Of a stretch of DNA of 64,000 bases, positions 17,727-27,600 are shown in pieces (position 1 is the stretch's first letter; the number at the start of each line of letters is the position of its first letter). A model generated the notes under the pieces. That model was given only the letters and a program-made list of their open reading frames with translations, ran no database searches and was not told the origin of the DNA. Source of the DNA: Salinicola endophyticus (GTDB taxonomy: Bacteria > Pseudomonadota > Gammaproteobacteria > Pseudomonadales > Halomonadaceae); NCBI RefSeq assembly GCF_040536835.1, contig NZ_CP159578.1:1054001-1118000 (forward strand), written 5' to 3'. The translations under genes were made by a program, and so were the position numbers.

Positions 17727-18719
17727 GTGAAAACCTGGCTACGTGATCTACCCAAGGTCGAGCTGCATCTACACATCGAGGGGTCGCTGGAGCCAGAGTT
17801 GATGTTCTCGCTGGCGGCGCGCAACGGTGTGAGCCTGCCTTACGCCACGGTGGATGAGGTGCGCGAGGCGTATGATTTCAGCGATCTGCAGTCGTTTCTC
17901 GACCTCTACTATCAGGGCATGCGGGTCCTGCGCACCGAACAGGATTTCTTCGACCTGGCGATGGCCTACCTCGAACGTGCTCACGTCGAGGGCGTGGTGC
18001 ACGTCGAGCTCTCCTTCGACCCGCAGGCGCACCTGAACCGTGGCGTCGAGCTGGCGGTACCGTTCGAGGGACTCAATCGTGCCCGGCGCCAGGCCGAGCG
18101 AGAGTGGGGCATGACTAGTGCGTTGATCATGAGCTTCCTGCGCGATCGCGATGCCGCGGAGGCGATGGAGGTGCTGGAAAAGGCGGCGCCCTACTACGAG
18201 ACGATCGATGCGGTGGGCCTGGACAGCGCCGAAGTGGGCAATCCGCCGACCAAGTTCAGCGCGGTGTTCGAGCGCGCCAAGGCACTAGGTATCCCGCGGG
18301 TGGCACATGCCGGTGAAGAGGGCCCGGCGGCCTATATCAGCGAAGCGCTGGATGTGCTCGACGTCTGCCGCATCGATCACGGCGTGGCCTGTCTGCAGGA
18401 TGCGGCGCTGGTCGAGCGGCTGCGCCAGACGCAGATGCCGCTGACCGTCTGCCCGCTCTCCAACGTGCGGCTCAAGGTGGTGGCGGAGATGACCGACCAC
18501 CCCTTGCCGCAGATGCTCGAACAGGGTTTGAAGGTGACGCTCAACTCCGACGACCCGGCCTATTTCGGTGGTGGCGTGCTGGAGAACTACCTCGCCTGCG
18601 AGCAAGCTTTCGCCTGGGATCGCGAGACGTTCAAGCAACTGGCGGGCAATGCCATCGATGTCGCCTTCATGTCGGAGACGCGGCGGGCGGCACTGCGGGC
18701 TCAGCTCGACGCCTGCTAA
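17727..18719 (+). CDS. adenine deaminase (adenosine-deaminase family)
   Basis: 330 residues with a GTG start and GAGGA 7 nt upstream. The metal motif is VELHLHIEGSLEPELMF; AHAGEEGPA, IDHGVACLQD, CPLSNVRLK and NSDDPAYFGG supply the remaining metal and catalytic residues. The Glu in HIEGS, where adenosine deaminases usually have Asp (HLDGS), and the NSDDPAYFGG form are typical of the bacterial and fungal adenine deaminase subgroup, so adenine to hypoxanthine is the preferred reaction; adenosine cannot be excluded. It fits the purine-salvage content of the left half of the window. Confidence 0.85.
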   Translation: MKTWLRDLPKVELHLHIEGSLEPELMFSLAARNGVSLPYATVDEVREAYDFSDLQSFLDLYYQGMRVLRTEQDFFDLAMAYLERAHVEGVVHVELSFDPQAHLNRGVELAVPFEGLNRARRQAEREWGMTSALIMSFLRDRDAAEAMEVLEKAAPYYETIDAVGLDSAEVGNPPTKFSAVFERAKALGIPRVAHAGEEGPAAYISEALDVLDVCRIDHGVACLQDAALVERLRQTQMPLTVCPLSNVRLKVVAEMTDHPLPQMLEQGLKVTLNSDDPAYFGGGVLENYLACEQAFAWDRETFKQLAGNAIDVAFMSETRRAALRAQLDAC

Positions 18720-18862
18720 GGAATCACTGCATAAATGCCTGCACGAGCGAATGGCTGCGTTACGCGGTACTCGAAAGCTCGCCTAACCCTATGTTATGTC
18801 TCGCTTTCTGCGTTCCGGGCGCCTTGCCCTTCATTTCGTTCGGCGATTTATTCAGCGTTTCC
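18720..18862. repeat. long imperfect inverted-repeat (REP/MITE-like) element, copy 2
   Basis: It begins right after the adenine deaminase stop. The left end GGAATCACTGCATAAAT pairs imperfectly with the complement of the right end ATTTATTCAGCGTTTCC. Internal AATGCCTGCAC near the left and CGTTCGGCGA near the right match the layout of the 8508-8657 element. The rest of the gap to 18987 shows nothing recognisable. Confidence 0.6.
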
Positions 18863-18987
18863 CTAATGGCGTGATGGCCTGACAAGGTTGGCAGGGCTGG
18901 CAGTATGGCTCAGGCTATCAAGGGCGCAGTATCGAGTCTTCGATACCGCGCCCTTGTCGTTGTGGCGCTTGCTTCGGCCCGGTCGGC

Positions 18988-20106
18988 TCAGAGCGCGTCC
19001 AGCGCCTGCGCGAAGCGGCTCACCGCGCCATCGATATCTTCCAGCTTGTCCAGCCCGAACAGGCCGATACGGAAGGTCTGGAAATCGTCCCCTTCATTGC
19101 ACATCAGCGGCACGCCGGCAGCGATCTGCACGCCCTGGGCGGCGAAGCGCGGAACCAGATCGCTCTCCCGGGTATAGCTGACCACCACGCCTGGCGCCTC
19201 GAACCCTGCCGCGGCGACGCTGGGATAGCCGCGCTCGGCCAACAGTGCGCGGATCCGTCGGCCCAGTGTCCACTGCGCCTGTTCGAGCGTATCGAAGCCG
19301 TCCTGCTCCATCTCCTGGATGGTGTGGTAGAGCCGCGTCAGGCCGTCGGTCGGTAGCGTGGCGTGGTAGGCGTGACCGCCATTCTCATAGGTTTCCATGA
19401 TTCCCAGCCAGCGCTTGAGATCGGCGGCGAAGCTGCTGCTGCTGGTGTGCTCGATGTGCGCCCGCGCACGTTCGCTGAGCATCACCATGGCGCAGCAGGG
19501 CGAGGCGCTCCAGCCCTTCTGCGGGGCGCTGATCAGCACGTCCACACCGGTCGCCTGCATATCGACCCAAGCGGTGCCCGAGGCGATGCAGTCGAGCACC
19601 AGCAGGCCGTCGACCGCGTGCGCCGCCTCGGCCAGCTGGCGTAGATAGTCATCCGGCAGCAATACCCCGGCTGAGGTTTCGACGTGCGGAGCGAAGACCA
19701 CGGCCGGGCGCTCTGCGTGGATGGCGGCGACCACTTCGTCGATCGGCGCTGGGGCGAACGGCGACTGAGACTCGCTGCCCTGGCGCCGGGCCTTGAGTAC
19801 CTGGGTGGCGGCGGCGATGCGGCCCTGGTCGAGAATCTGGGTCCAGCGGTAGCTGAACCAGCCGTTGCGCACGATCAGACAGCGGGCATCGGTGGCGAAC
19901 TGGCGCGCCACGGCCTCCATGCCGAAGGTGCCGCTGCCGGGCAGGATGATGCTGCTGTGGGCGTTGTAGGTACGCTTCAACAGGCGTGAGAGCTCGCGCA
20001 TGACCTGCTGAAAGCTCTGTGACATATGGTTGAGCGAGCGGTCGGTATAGACGACCGAGTATTCCAGCAGTCCATCGGGGTCGACGTCCGGGCGAAGTGC
20101 CGGCAT
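18988..20106 (-). CDS. class V aminotransferase-fold PLP enzyme
   Basis: 372 residues. The fold-type I, class V pattern is seen: ILPGSGTFGMEAVARQF near the N-terminus, VFAPHVETSAGVLLPDDYL, LVLDCIASGTAWVDM (Asp to the PLP nitrogen) and the Schiff-base Lys in LISAPQKGWSASPCCAMVM. Closest in style to alanine/serine-glyoxylate aminotransferases; the donor and acceptor are unknown. AAGGAG precedes the ATG. It lies 32 bp downstream of a class I/II aminotransferase on the same strand, probably one transcript. Confidence 0.82.
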   Translation of the reverse strand: MPALRPDVDPDGLLEYSVVYTDRSLNHMSQSFQQVMRELSRLLKRTYNAHSSIILPGSGTFGMEAVARQFATDARCLIVRNGWFSYRWTQILDQGRIAAATQVLKARRQGSESQSPFAPAPIDEVVAAIHAERPAVVFAPHVETSAGVLLPDDYLRQLAEAAHAVDGLLVLDCIASGTAWVDMQATGVDVLISAPQKGWSASPCCAMVMLSERARAHIEHTSSSSFAADLKRWLGIMETYENGGHAYHATLPTDGLTRLYHTIQEMEQDGFDTLEQAQWTLGRRIRALLAERGYPSVAAAGFEAPGVVVSYTRESDLVPRFAAQGVQIAAGVPLMCNEGDDFQTFRIGLFGLDKLEDIDGAVSRFAQALDAL

Positions 20107-20138
20107 GGGCGGGCTCCTTGATAGAGAATGAATGGAAA

Positions 20139-21347
20139 TCAGCGCGCGACGGCGGGCAGCGTGCGCAGATAAGGCACCAGGCGCGCCAGCGCCTCCTCGG
20201 CCAGTGCGGGGTCGATGGCGAAGCAGATGCGCAGGTAATCCTCTCCTTCGGGGCCGAAGGCGCTGCCAGGAGCCACGCCGACCTTGGCGTCCCGCAGCAA
20301 CTGTACTGCGCGCTCGAGGCTGGTGCCCGGCAGCCCGTGCACCTTGAAGAAGAGATAGAAGGTGCCCTGGGGTGCGAATACGGTGACGTTGTCCAGCGCT
20401 TCCAGCCCCTGGACCAGGATATCCCGCGATGCCTGGCAGCGGGCGATTTGATAGGCGATGAAGTCATCCCCGGCCTCGAGTGCCACCTGGCAGGCGTACT
20501 GCACGAAGGGAGCGACACCCGTGGTGTTGTACTGACACAGCCGGGCGAAGAGGGTCTCCATGCCGCTGGGGCAGACGACCCAGCCGGCACGCCAGCCGGT
20601 CATGCACCAATTCTTCGAGAAGGTGTTGGTCACCAGCAGACGGTCGGTGTCGTCGCACAGCTGCAGAAAGGAAGGTGCCGGTCCCTGGCCATCGTAGACG
20701 AAGTGGTTGTAGACCTCATCGGCGATGATCCACAGCCCGTGCTCGCGGCAGAAGTCGCGTAGTCGCTGCATGTCCGTCCGGGGCATGCGCCAGCCGGTGG
20801 GGTTGGAGGGCGAGTTGATGAAGATCGCCCGCGTGCGCTCGGTGACCGCGGCGAAGAGGGTGTCGAGATCGAGCGTGATGGCGCCATCGGTATGGAAGTC
20901 GAACGCGACCGCGACATTGACGCCGCCGCAGATCGCGACCACCTGCTTGGCGTTGGGCCAGGCCGGCGAGGGCATGATTACCTCGTCGCCCTCGTCGAGT
21001 ATGGCCTGCATGGCCATGACCACCGCGTTCATGCCGCCGATCGAGACGCAGAAGCGTTCGGGGGACACCTCCACATTCCAGTGACGCCGGTGATAGTCCG
21101 ACAGTGCCTGTCTCAGGCCAGGCGTGCCTTGGGAGTAGCCATAACGGGTATCGCCCGCTTCGAGGGCAGCAATGGCGGCATCGCGAATGGGAGCGGGCGT
21201 GGGCAGATCGCCTTCGCCGATCCACAGGCGGACCACGCTGTCGTCATGCCGCGCAAGGTCCGCCACGGTCACGATCTGATTGTCGGGCATATCGCATACC
21301 CGGGAGGAACAGAACGGCTGCAGGGCAGCGGGAATCACGTCGGGCAT
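20139..21347 (-). CDS. class I/II PLP-dependent aminotransferase
   Basis: 402 residues. Conserved parts are RYGYSQGTPGLRQALSDY, FINSPSNPTGW, IIADEVYNHFVYDG (Asp/Tyr contacts to PLP), the Schiff-base Lys in NTFSKNWCMTGWRAGW, and the substrate Arg in YLRICFAI. It is aspartate/aromatic-aminotransferase-like with no diagnostic residue for a specific substrate. The start at 21347 has AAAAGG some 12 nt upstream; a later ATG at 21290 lacks an SD. Its promoter region is shared back-to-back with the giant adhesin gene. Confidence 0.82.
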   Translation of the reverse strand: MPDVIPAALQPFCSSRVCDMPDNQIVTVADLARHDDSVVRLWIGEGDLPTPAPIRDAAIAALEAGDTRYGYSQGTPGLRQALSDYHRRHWNVEVSPERFCVSIGGMNAVVMAMQAILDEGDEVIMPSPAWPNAKQVVAICGGVNVAVAFDFHTDGAITLDLDTLFAAVTERTRAIFINSPSNPTGWRMPRTDMQRLRDFCREHGLWIIADEVYNHFVYDGQGPAPSFLQLCDDTDRLLVTNTFSKNWCMTGWRAGWVVCPSGMETLFARLCQYNTTGVAPFVQYACQVALEAGDDFIAYQIARCQASRDILVQGLEALDNVTVFAPQGTFYLFFKVHGLPGTSLERAVQLLRDAKVGVAPGSAFGPEGEDYLRICFAIDPALAEEALARLVPYLRTLPAVAR

Positions 21348-21399
21348 GGTGTTGGGCGCCTTTTGGAGTCGTCTTGCTCGATCATATCGAGGAAGTCGC

Positions 21400-21614
21400 G
21401 AGCTGGCTAACTAATCGCCTCGAGCGTTCGCCCGCTAACAAGCTATAACAAATTGGTTTTCCTGCATTTTACAAATTCTAGGCTAAGATTAATGAAAACA
21501 TGGCAAATGATTAATAAATTAGTCTTGCGTGCGCGCACAGAAGAGTTACATTTCGCCAAAATAGCGTAACCACGGGTTGCGCGATCGAGTCTGGTTACAA
21601 TTGGGGGAAGTTCG
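21400..21614 (+). promoter_or_regulatory. AT-rich control region of the giant adhesin gene
   Basis: Between the divergent aminotransferase and lapA lies a stretch from about 21440 to 21560 that is far more AT-rich than its surroundings. It contains the 10-bp perfect palindrome GTGCGCGCAC at 21529-21538 and a GTTAC-N15-GTAAC pair about 15 bp further on. A GGGGGAAG SD precedes the ATG at 21615. I cannot place -35/-10 boxes with confidence. Confidence 0.45.
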
Positions 21615-24600
21615 ATGGCCGCTCTGCTCACCGTGGTTCGGGTTGATGGCAATGTCTTTGAGCTGGATCCGCGCAAGCTGCTGATCCCGGGCATGGCAAT
21701 TCCCGAGGGCGCGACCCTGGTGGCGCCAGATGGTGGCAGGCTGATTCTGGCGGACGGTACGGTGTTGCCGCTCAATGCGGGACAGCCGCTGATTCTCCAG
21801 GTCGTCGAGGACGTTCCCACGCTGATGGTGACGGATGCCGGCAGCGTCGGTAGTGATGTCGCCGCGCTGCAGGCCGCTATCGCGGCGGGTGTCGACCCGA
21901 CAGCCATTCAGGAGGCGCCGGCCGCCGGTAATGCGGGCGGTGGTGGCGGCGGTGGCGGCAGCCTCTCGGGTGAGGGCGGTTTCTCCAACTCGTTCGATAT
22001 CGCTCGGGTGGGTCGTGAGGAGAGCAGCAGCTATAGCTATAACGCTGCCTTCGCGGACCCCGGCGCGCCGGGGGTCACGCCGGCAAGTTTCTCGCCTGCA
22101 CCTGCTGATGCGTCAGGGGATCTCGAGGGGCCGGCAACCAATCAGAATCCGGTAGCGAGCGCCGATGCCCAATCTACGGGTGAGAACGCGACGCTGAATG
22201 GCCAGGTCCCGGCGGCGACCGATGCCGATGGTACTATTGTCAGTTACCAGCTCTCGACCGGCCTGGGGCAGGGCAACGGCAGTCTCAGCTTCAATAGCGA
22301 CGGTTCCTACACCTTCACCCCTGGTGCCGACTTCGACGCTCTAGCCCCCGGTGAGAGCCGTAACATCACCTTCAGCTACACCGCCACCGATAACGACGGC
22401 GGCGTCAGCGCACCGCAGACGGTGACGATCACAGTCACAGGTACCAACGACGTGCCGGTAGCGGTGGCTGATACCGGCAGAACCGGTGAGAACGCCACCC
22501 TGACCGCCCAGGTGCCGGCGGCGATCGATGTCGACGGCGCGGTCGAGAGCTACCAGCTGGTGCAGAACGTTGGCGACGGCAACGGCACGCTGACCTTCAA
22601 TAGCAACGGTAGCTACACCTTCACCCCGGGCACGGACTTTGACGGTCTGGCCGCGGGTGAAAGCCGCAACGTCACCTTCACCTATACCGCCACCGATAAC
22701 GACGGCGGTGTCAGCGCGCCGCAGACGGTGACCATCACCGTCACCGGCACCAACGACGCGCCGGTGGTCAAGGCCGACACTCAGACCACCGGTGAAAACG
22801 CCACGCTGACTAGCCAGGTTCCGGCAGCCACTGATGTCGACGGCACCATCGAGAGCTATCAGCTGGCGACCGACGTCGGCCAGGGTAACGGCAGCCTCAG
22901 CTTCAATAGCAACGGCAGCTACACCTTCAACCCGGGGGCGGACTTCGATGGTCTGGCTGCGGGTGAGAGCCGCGACGTCACCTTCACCTACACCGCGACC
23001 GACAACGACGGAGGGGGGAGTGCGCCGCAGACGGTGACGATTACCGTGACCGGCACCAACGACGTGCCGGTCGCCAAGGCGGATACCCAGACCACCGGTG
23101 AGAATCAGGTGCTCCAAGGTAGCGTGCCGGCAGCTACCGATGTGGATGGCACGGTCGAGAGCTACCAGCTTGTGCAGAGCATCGGCGATGGCAACGGCTC
23201 GCTGAGCTTTAACAGCAACGGCAGCTACACCTTCACCCCGGGTACCGACTTCGATGGCCTGGCCGCGGGTGAAAGCCGCAACGTCACCTTCACCTATACC
23301 GCGACCGACAACGACGGCGGCGTCAGCGCGCCGCAGACGGTGACCATCACCGTGACCGGCACCAACGATGTGCCGGTCGCCAAGGCGGATACCCAGAGCA
23401 CCGGTGAGAACCAGGTGCTCCAAGGCATTGTCCCTGCGGCGACGGACGTCGACGGCACGGTCGAGAGCTACCAGCTGGCGACCGACGTGGGCCAGGGCAA
23501 CGGCAGCCTCAGCTTCAACAGCAACGGCAGCTACACCTTCAACCCGGGCACGGACTTCGACGGTCTGGCCGCGGGTGAAAGCCGCAACGTCACCTTCAGC
23601 TATACCGCCACCGACAATGGCGGTGGTGTGAGTGCGCCGCAGACGGTGACCATCACCGTCACCGGAACCGGAACCGGAACCGGAACCGGCACCGGCACCG
23701 GCACCAACGATGCGCCGGTAGCGGTGGCCGATACCGGTAGCACCGGTGAGAACGCCACCCTCAATGTGGCCGCCGCCCAGGGCGTTCTGGCCAACGACAG
23801 CGATGTCGATGGCGGGGCGCTGACGGTGAGTGCGGTGAACGATAGCGGCACCAACGTCGGCCAGGCGATCACTGGTTCCAACGGCGGCACCTTCACGCTC
23901 AACGCGGACGGCTCCTACAGCTTCAACCCGGGTACGGCGTTCGATCGTCTGGCCGCGGGTCAGACCGATACTACCCAGATCGGCTACACCGTGAGCGACG
24001 GCCAGGGCGGCACTACCACCTCGACACTGACCGTGACGGTAACCGGCACCAACGACGTGCCGGTGGCCAAGGCGGATACCCAGAGCACCGGTGAGAACGC
24101 CACGCTGACTAGCCAGGTTCCGGCAGCCACTGATGTCGACGGCACCGTCGAGAGTTACCAGCTGGCGACCGACGTGGGTCAGGGCAATGGCAGCCTCAGC
24201 TTCAACAGCAACGGCAGCTACACCTTCAATCCGGGTACCGACTTCGACGGTCTGGCCGCGGGTGAGAGCCGTGACGTCACCTTCAGCTATACCGCGACTG
24301 ATAACGATGGCGGCGTCAGCGCGCCGCAGACGGTGACCATCACCGTGACCGGTACCAACGATGCCCCGGTGGCCAAAGCCGACACCCAGACCACCGGTGA
24401 GAACCAGGTGCTGCAAGGCAGTGTCCCGGCAGCTACCGATGTCGACGGCACCGTCGAGAGCTACCAGCTGGCGACAGACGTGGGTCAGGGCAACGGCAGC
24501 CTCAGCTTCAACAGCAACGGCAGCTACACCTTCAGCCCGGGCGCAGACTTCGATGGCCTGGCCGTGGGTGAAAGCCGTAACGTCACCTTCAGCTATACCG

Positions 24601-27600
24601 CCACCGACAACGATGGCGGCGTCAGCGCACCGCAGACGGTAACGATCACAGTCACTGGCACCAATGACGTGCCGGTCGCCAAGGCCGATACCCAGACCAC
24701 CGGTGAAAATGCCACCCTGAACGCTCAGGTTCCGGCGGCGACCGACGTTGACGGTACGGTCGAGAGCTACCAGTTGGTGCAGAGCGTCGGCGATGGTAAC
24801 GGCTCGCTGAGCTTCAATAGCAACGGCAGCTACACCTTTAACCCGGGTGCGGACTTCGACGGTCTGGCCGCGGGTGAAAGCCGCAACGTCACCTTCAGCT
24901 ATACCGCCACCGATAACGACGGCGGCGTCAGCGCACCGCAGACGGTGACCATCGCCGTTACTGGCACCAACAATGCGCCGGTAGCGGTGGCCGATACCGG
25001 TAGCACCGGTGAGAACGACGCCCTCAATGTGGCCGCCGCCCAGGGCGTTTTGGCCAACGACAGCGATGTCGATGGCGGGGCGCTGACGGTGAGTGCGGTG
25101 AACGATAGCGGCACCAACGTCGGCCAGGCGATCACTGGTTCCAACGGCGGCACCTTCACGCTCAACGCGGACGGCTCCTACAGCTTCAACCCGGGTACGG
25201 CGTTCGATCGTCTGGCCGCGGGTCAGACCGATACTACCCAGATCGGCTACACCGTGAGCGACGGCCAGGGCGGCACTACCACCTCGACACTGACCGTGAC
25301 GGTAACCGGCACCAACGACGTGCCGGTGGCCAAGGCGGATACCCAGAGCACCGGTGAGAACGCCACGCTGACTAGCCAGGTTCCGGCAGCCACTGATGTC
25401 GACGGCACCGTCGAGAGTTACCAGCTGGCGACCGACGTGGGTCAGGGCAATGGCAGCCTCAGCTTCAACAGCAACGGCAGCTACACCTTCAATCCGGGTA
25501 CCGACTTCGACGGTCTGGCCGCGGGTGAAAGCCGCAACGTCACCTTCAGCTATACCGCCACCGACAATGGCGGTGGTGTGAGTGCGCCGCAGACGGTGAC
25601 CATCACCGTCACTGGCACCAACAATGCGCCGGTCGCCAAGGCCGACACCCAGACCACCGGTGAAAACGCCACCCTGAGCGCTCAGGTACCGGCCGCCACC
25701 GATGTGGATGGCACCGTCGAGAGCTACCAACTGGTCAATGGTGTTGGTAACAACAATGGTTCACTGAGCTTCAATAGCGACGGCAGCTACACCTTCACCC
25801 CGGGTACCGACTTCGACGGTCTGGCCGCGGGTGAGAGCCGTAACGTCACCTTCAGCTACACCGCGACCGATAACGATGGCGGTGTCAGCGCACCGCAGAC
25901 GGTGACGATCACCGTGACCGGCACCAACGATGTGCCGGTCGCCAAGGCCGATACCCAGACCACCGGTGAGAACCAGGTGCTCCAAGGCAGTGTCCCGGCG
26001 GCCACTGATGTCGACGGTACGGTCGAAAGCTATCAGTTGGTCAACGGTGTTGGTAACAACAACGGTTCGCTGAGCTTTAACAGCAACGGCAGCTACACCT
26101 TCACTCCGGGCACGGACTTTGACGGCCTGGCTGCGGGTGAAAGCCGTAACGTCACCTTCAGCTACACCGCCACTGACAACAATGGCGGCGTCAGTGCACC
26201 GCAGACGGTGACGATCACCGTCACCGGCACCAATGACGTACCGGTCGCCAAGGCCGACACTCAGACCACCGGTGAGAACCAGGTGCTCCAAGGCAGTGTC
26301 CCGGCAGCCACCGATGTGGATGGCACCGTCGAGAGCTATCAGCTGGTCAATGGTGTTGGTAACAACAACGGTTCGCTGAGCTTTAACAGCAACGGCAGCT
26401 ACACCTTCACCCCGGGCGCCGACTTCGATGGCCTGGCCGCGGGTGAGAGCCGTAACGTCACCTTCAGCTACACCGCGACCGATAACGATGGCGGTGTCAG
26501 CGCACCGCAGACGGTGACCATCACCGTGACCGGCACCAACGATGTGCCGGTCGCCAAGGCGGATACTCAGACCACCGGTGAGAACCAGGTGCTCCAAGGC
26601 AGTGTCCCGGCAGCGACCGATGTCGACGGCACGGTCGAGAGCTACCAGCTCGCGACCGACTTGGGTCAGGGCAACGGCAGCCTCAGCTTCAATAGCAACG
26701 GCAGCTATACCTTCACCCCGGGTACGGACTTCGACGGTCTGGCCGCGGGTGAAAGCCGTAACGTCACCTTCAGCTACACCGCCACTGACAACGACGGTGG
26801 GGTGAGTGCCCCGCAGACGGTGACCATCACCGTCACCGGCACCAATAATGCGCCGGTAGCGGTGGCCGATACCGGTAGCACCGGTGAGAACGCCACCCTC
26901 AATGTGGCCGCCGCCCAGGGCGTTCTGGCCAACGACAGCGATGTCGATGGCGGGGCGCTGACGGTGAGTGCGGTGAACGATAGCGGCACCAACGTCGGCC
27001 AGGCGATCACTGGTTCCAACGGCGGCACCTTCACGCTCAACGCGGACGGCTCCTACAGCTTCAACCCGGGTACGGCGTTCGATCGTCTGGCCGCGGGTCA
27101 GACCGATACTACCCAGATCGGCTACACCGTGAGCGACGGCCAGGGGGGTACTGCTACAGCCACGCTGACGGTTACCGTGACCGGCACCAACGATGTGCCG
27201 GTCGCCAAGGCGGATACCCAGACCACCGGTGAAAACGCCACGCTGACTAGCCAGGTTCCGGCAGCCACCGATGTCGACGGCACCGTCGAGAGCTATCAGT
27301 TGGTCAATGGTGTTGGTAACAACAACGGTTCGCTGAGCTTTAACAGCAACGGCAGCTACACCTTCACTCCGGGCACGGACTTTGACGGCCTGGCCGCGGG
27401 TGAAAGCCGCAACGTCACCTTCAGCTATACCGCGACCGACAACGACGGTGGGGTGAGCGCACCGCAGACGGTGACCATCACCGTGACCGGTACCAACGAT
27501 GCCCCGGTGGCCAAAGCCGACACCCAGACCACGGGTGAAAACGCCACGCTGACTAGCCAGGTTCCGGCGGCTACCGATGTGGATGGCACCGTCGAGAGCT

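Noticed and set aside
22341..25730. Long antisense open frame (1129 codons) over the adhesin repeats, and similar ones up to 39323
   Set aside because: These frames exist only because each repeat, read backwards in one frame, lacks stop codons; the protein is just the repeat mirrored, without SD, start context or known domains.
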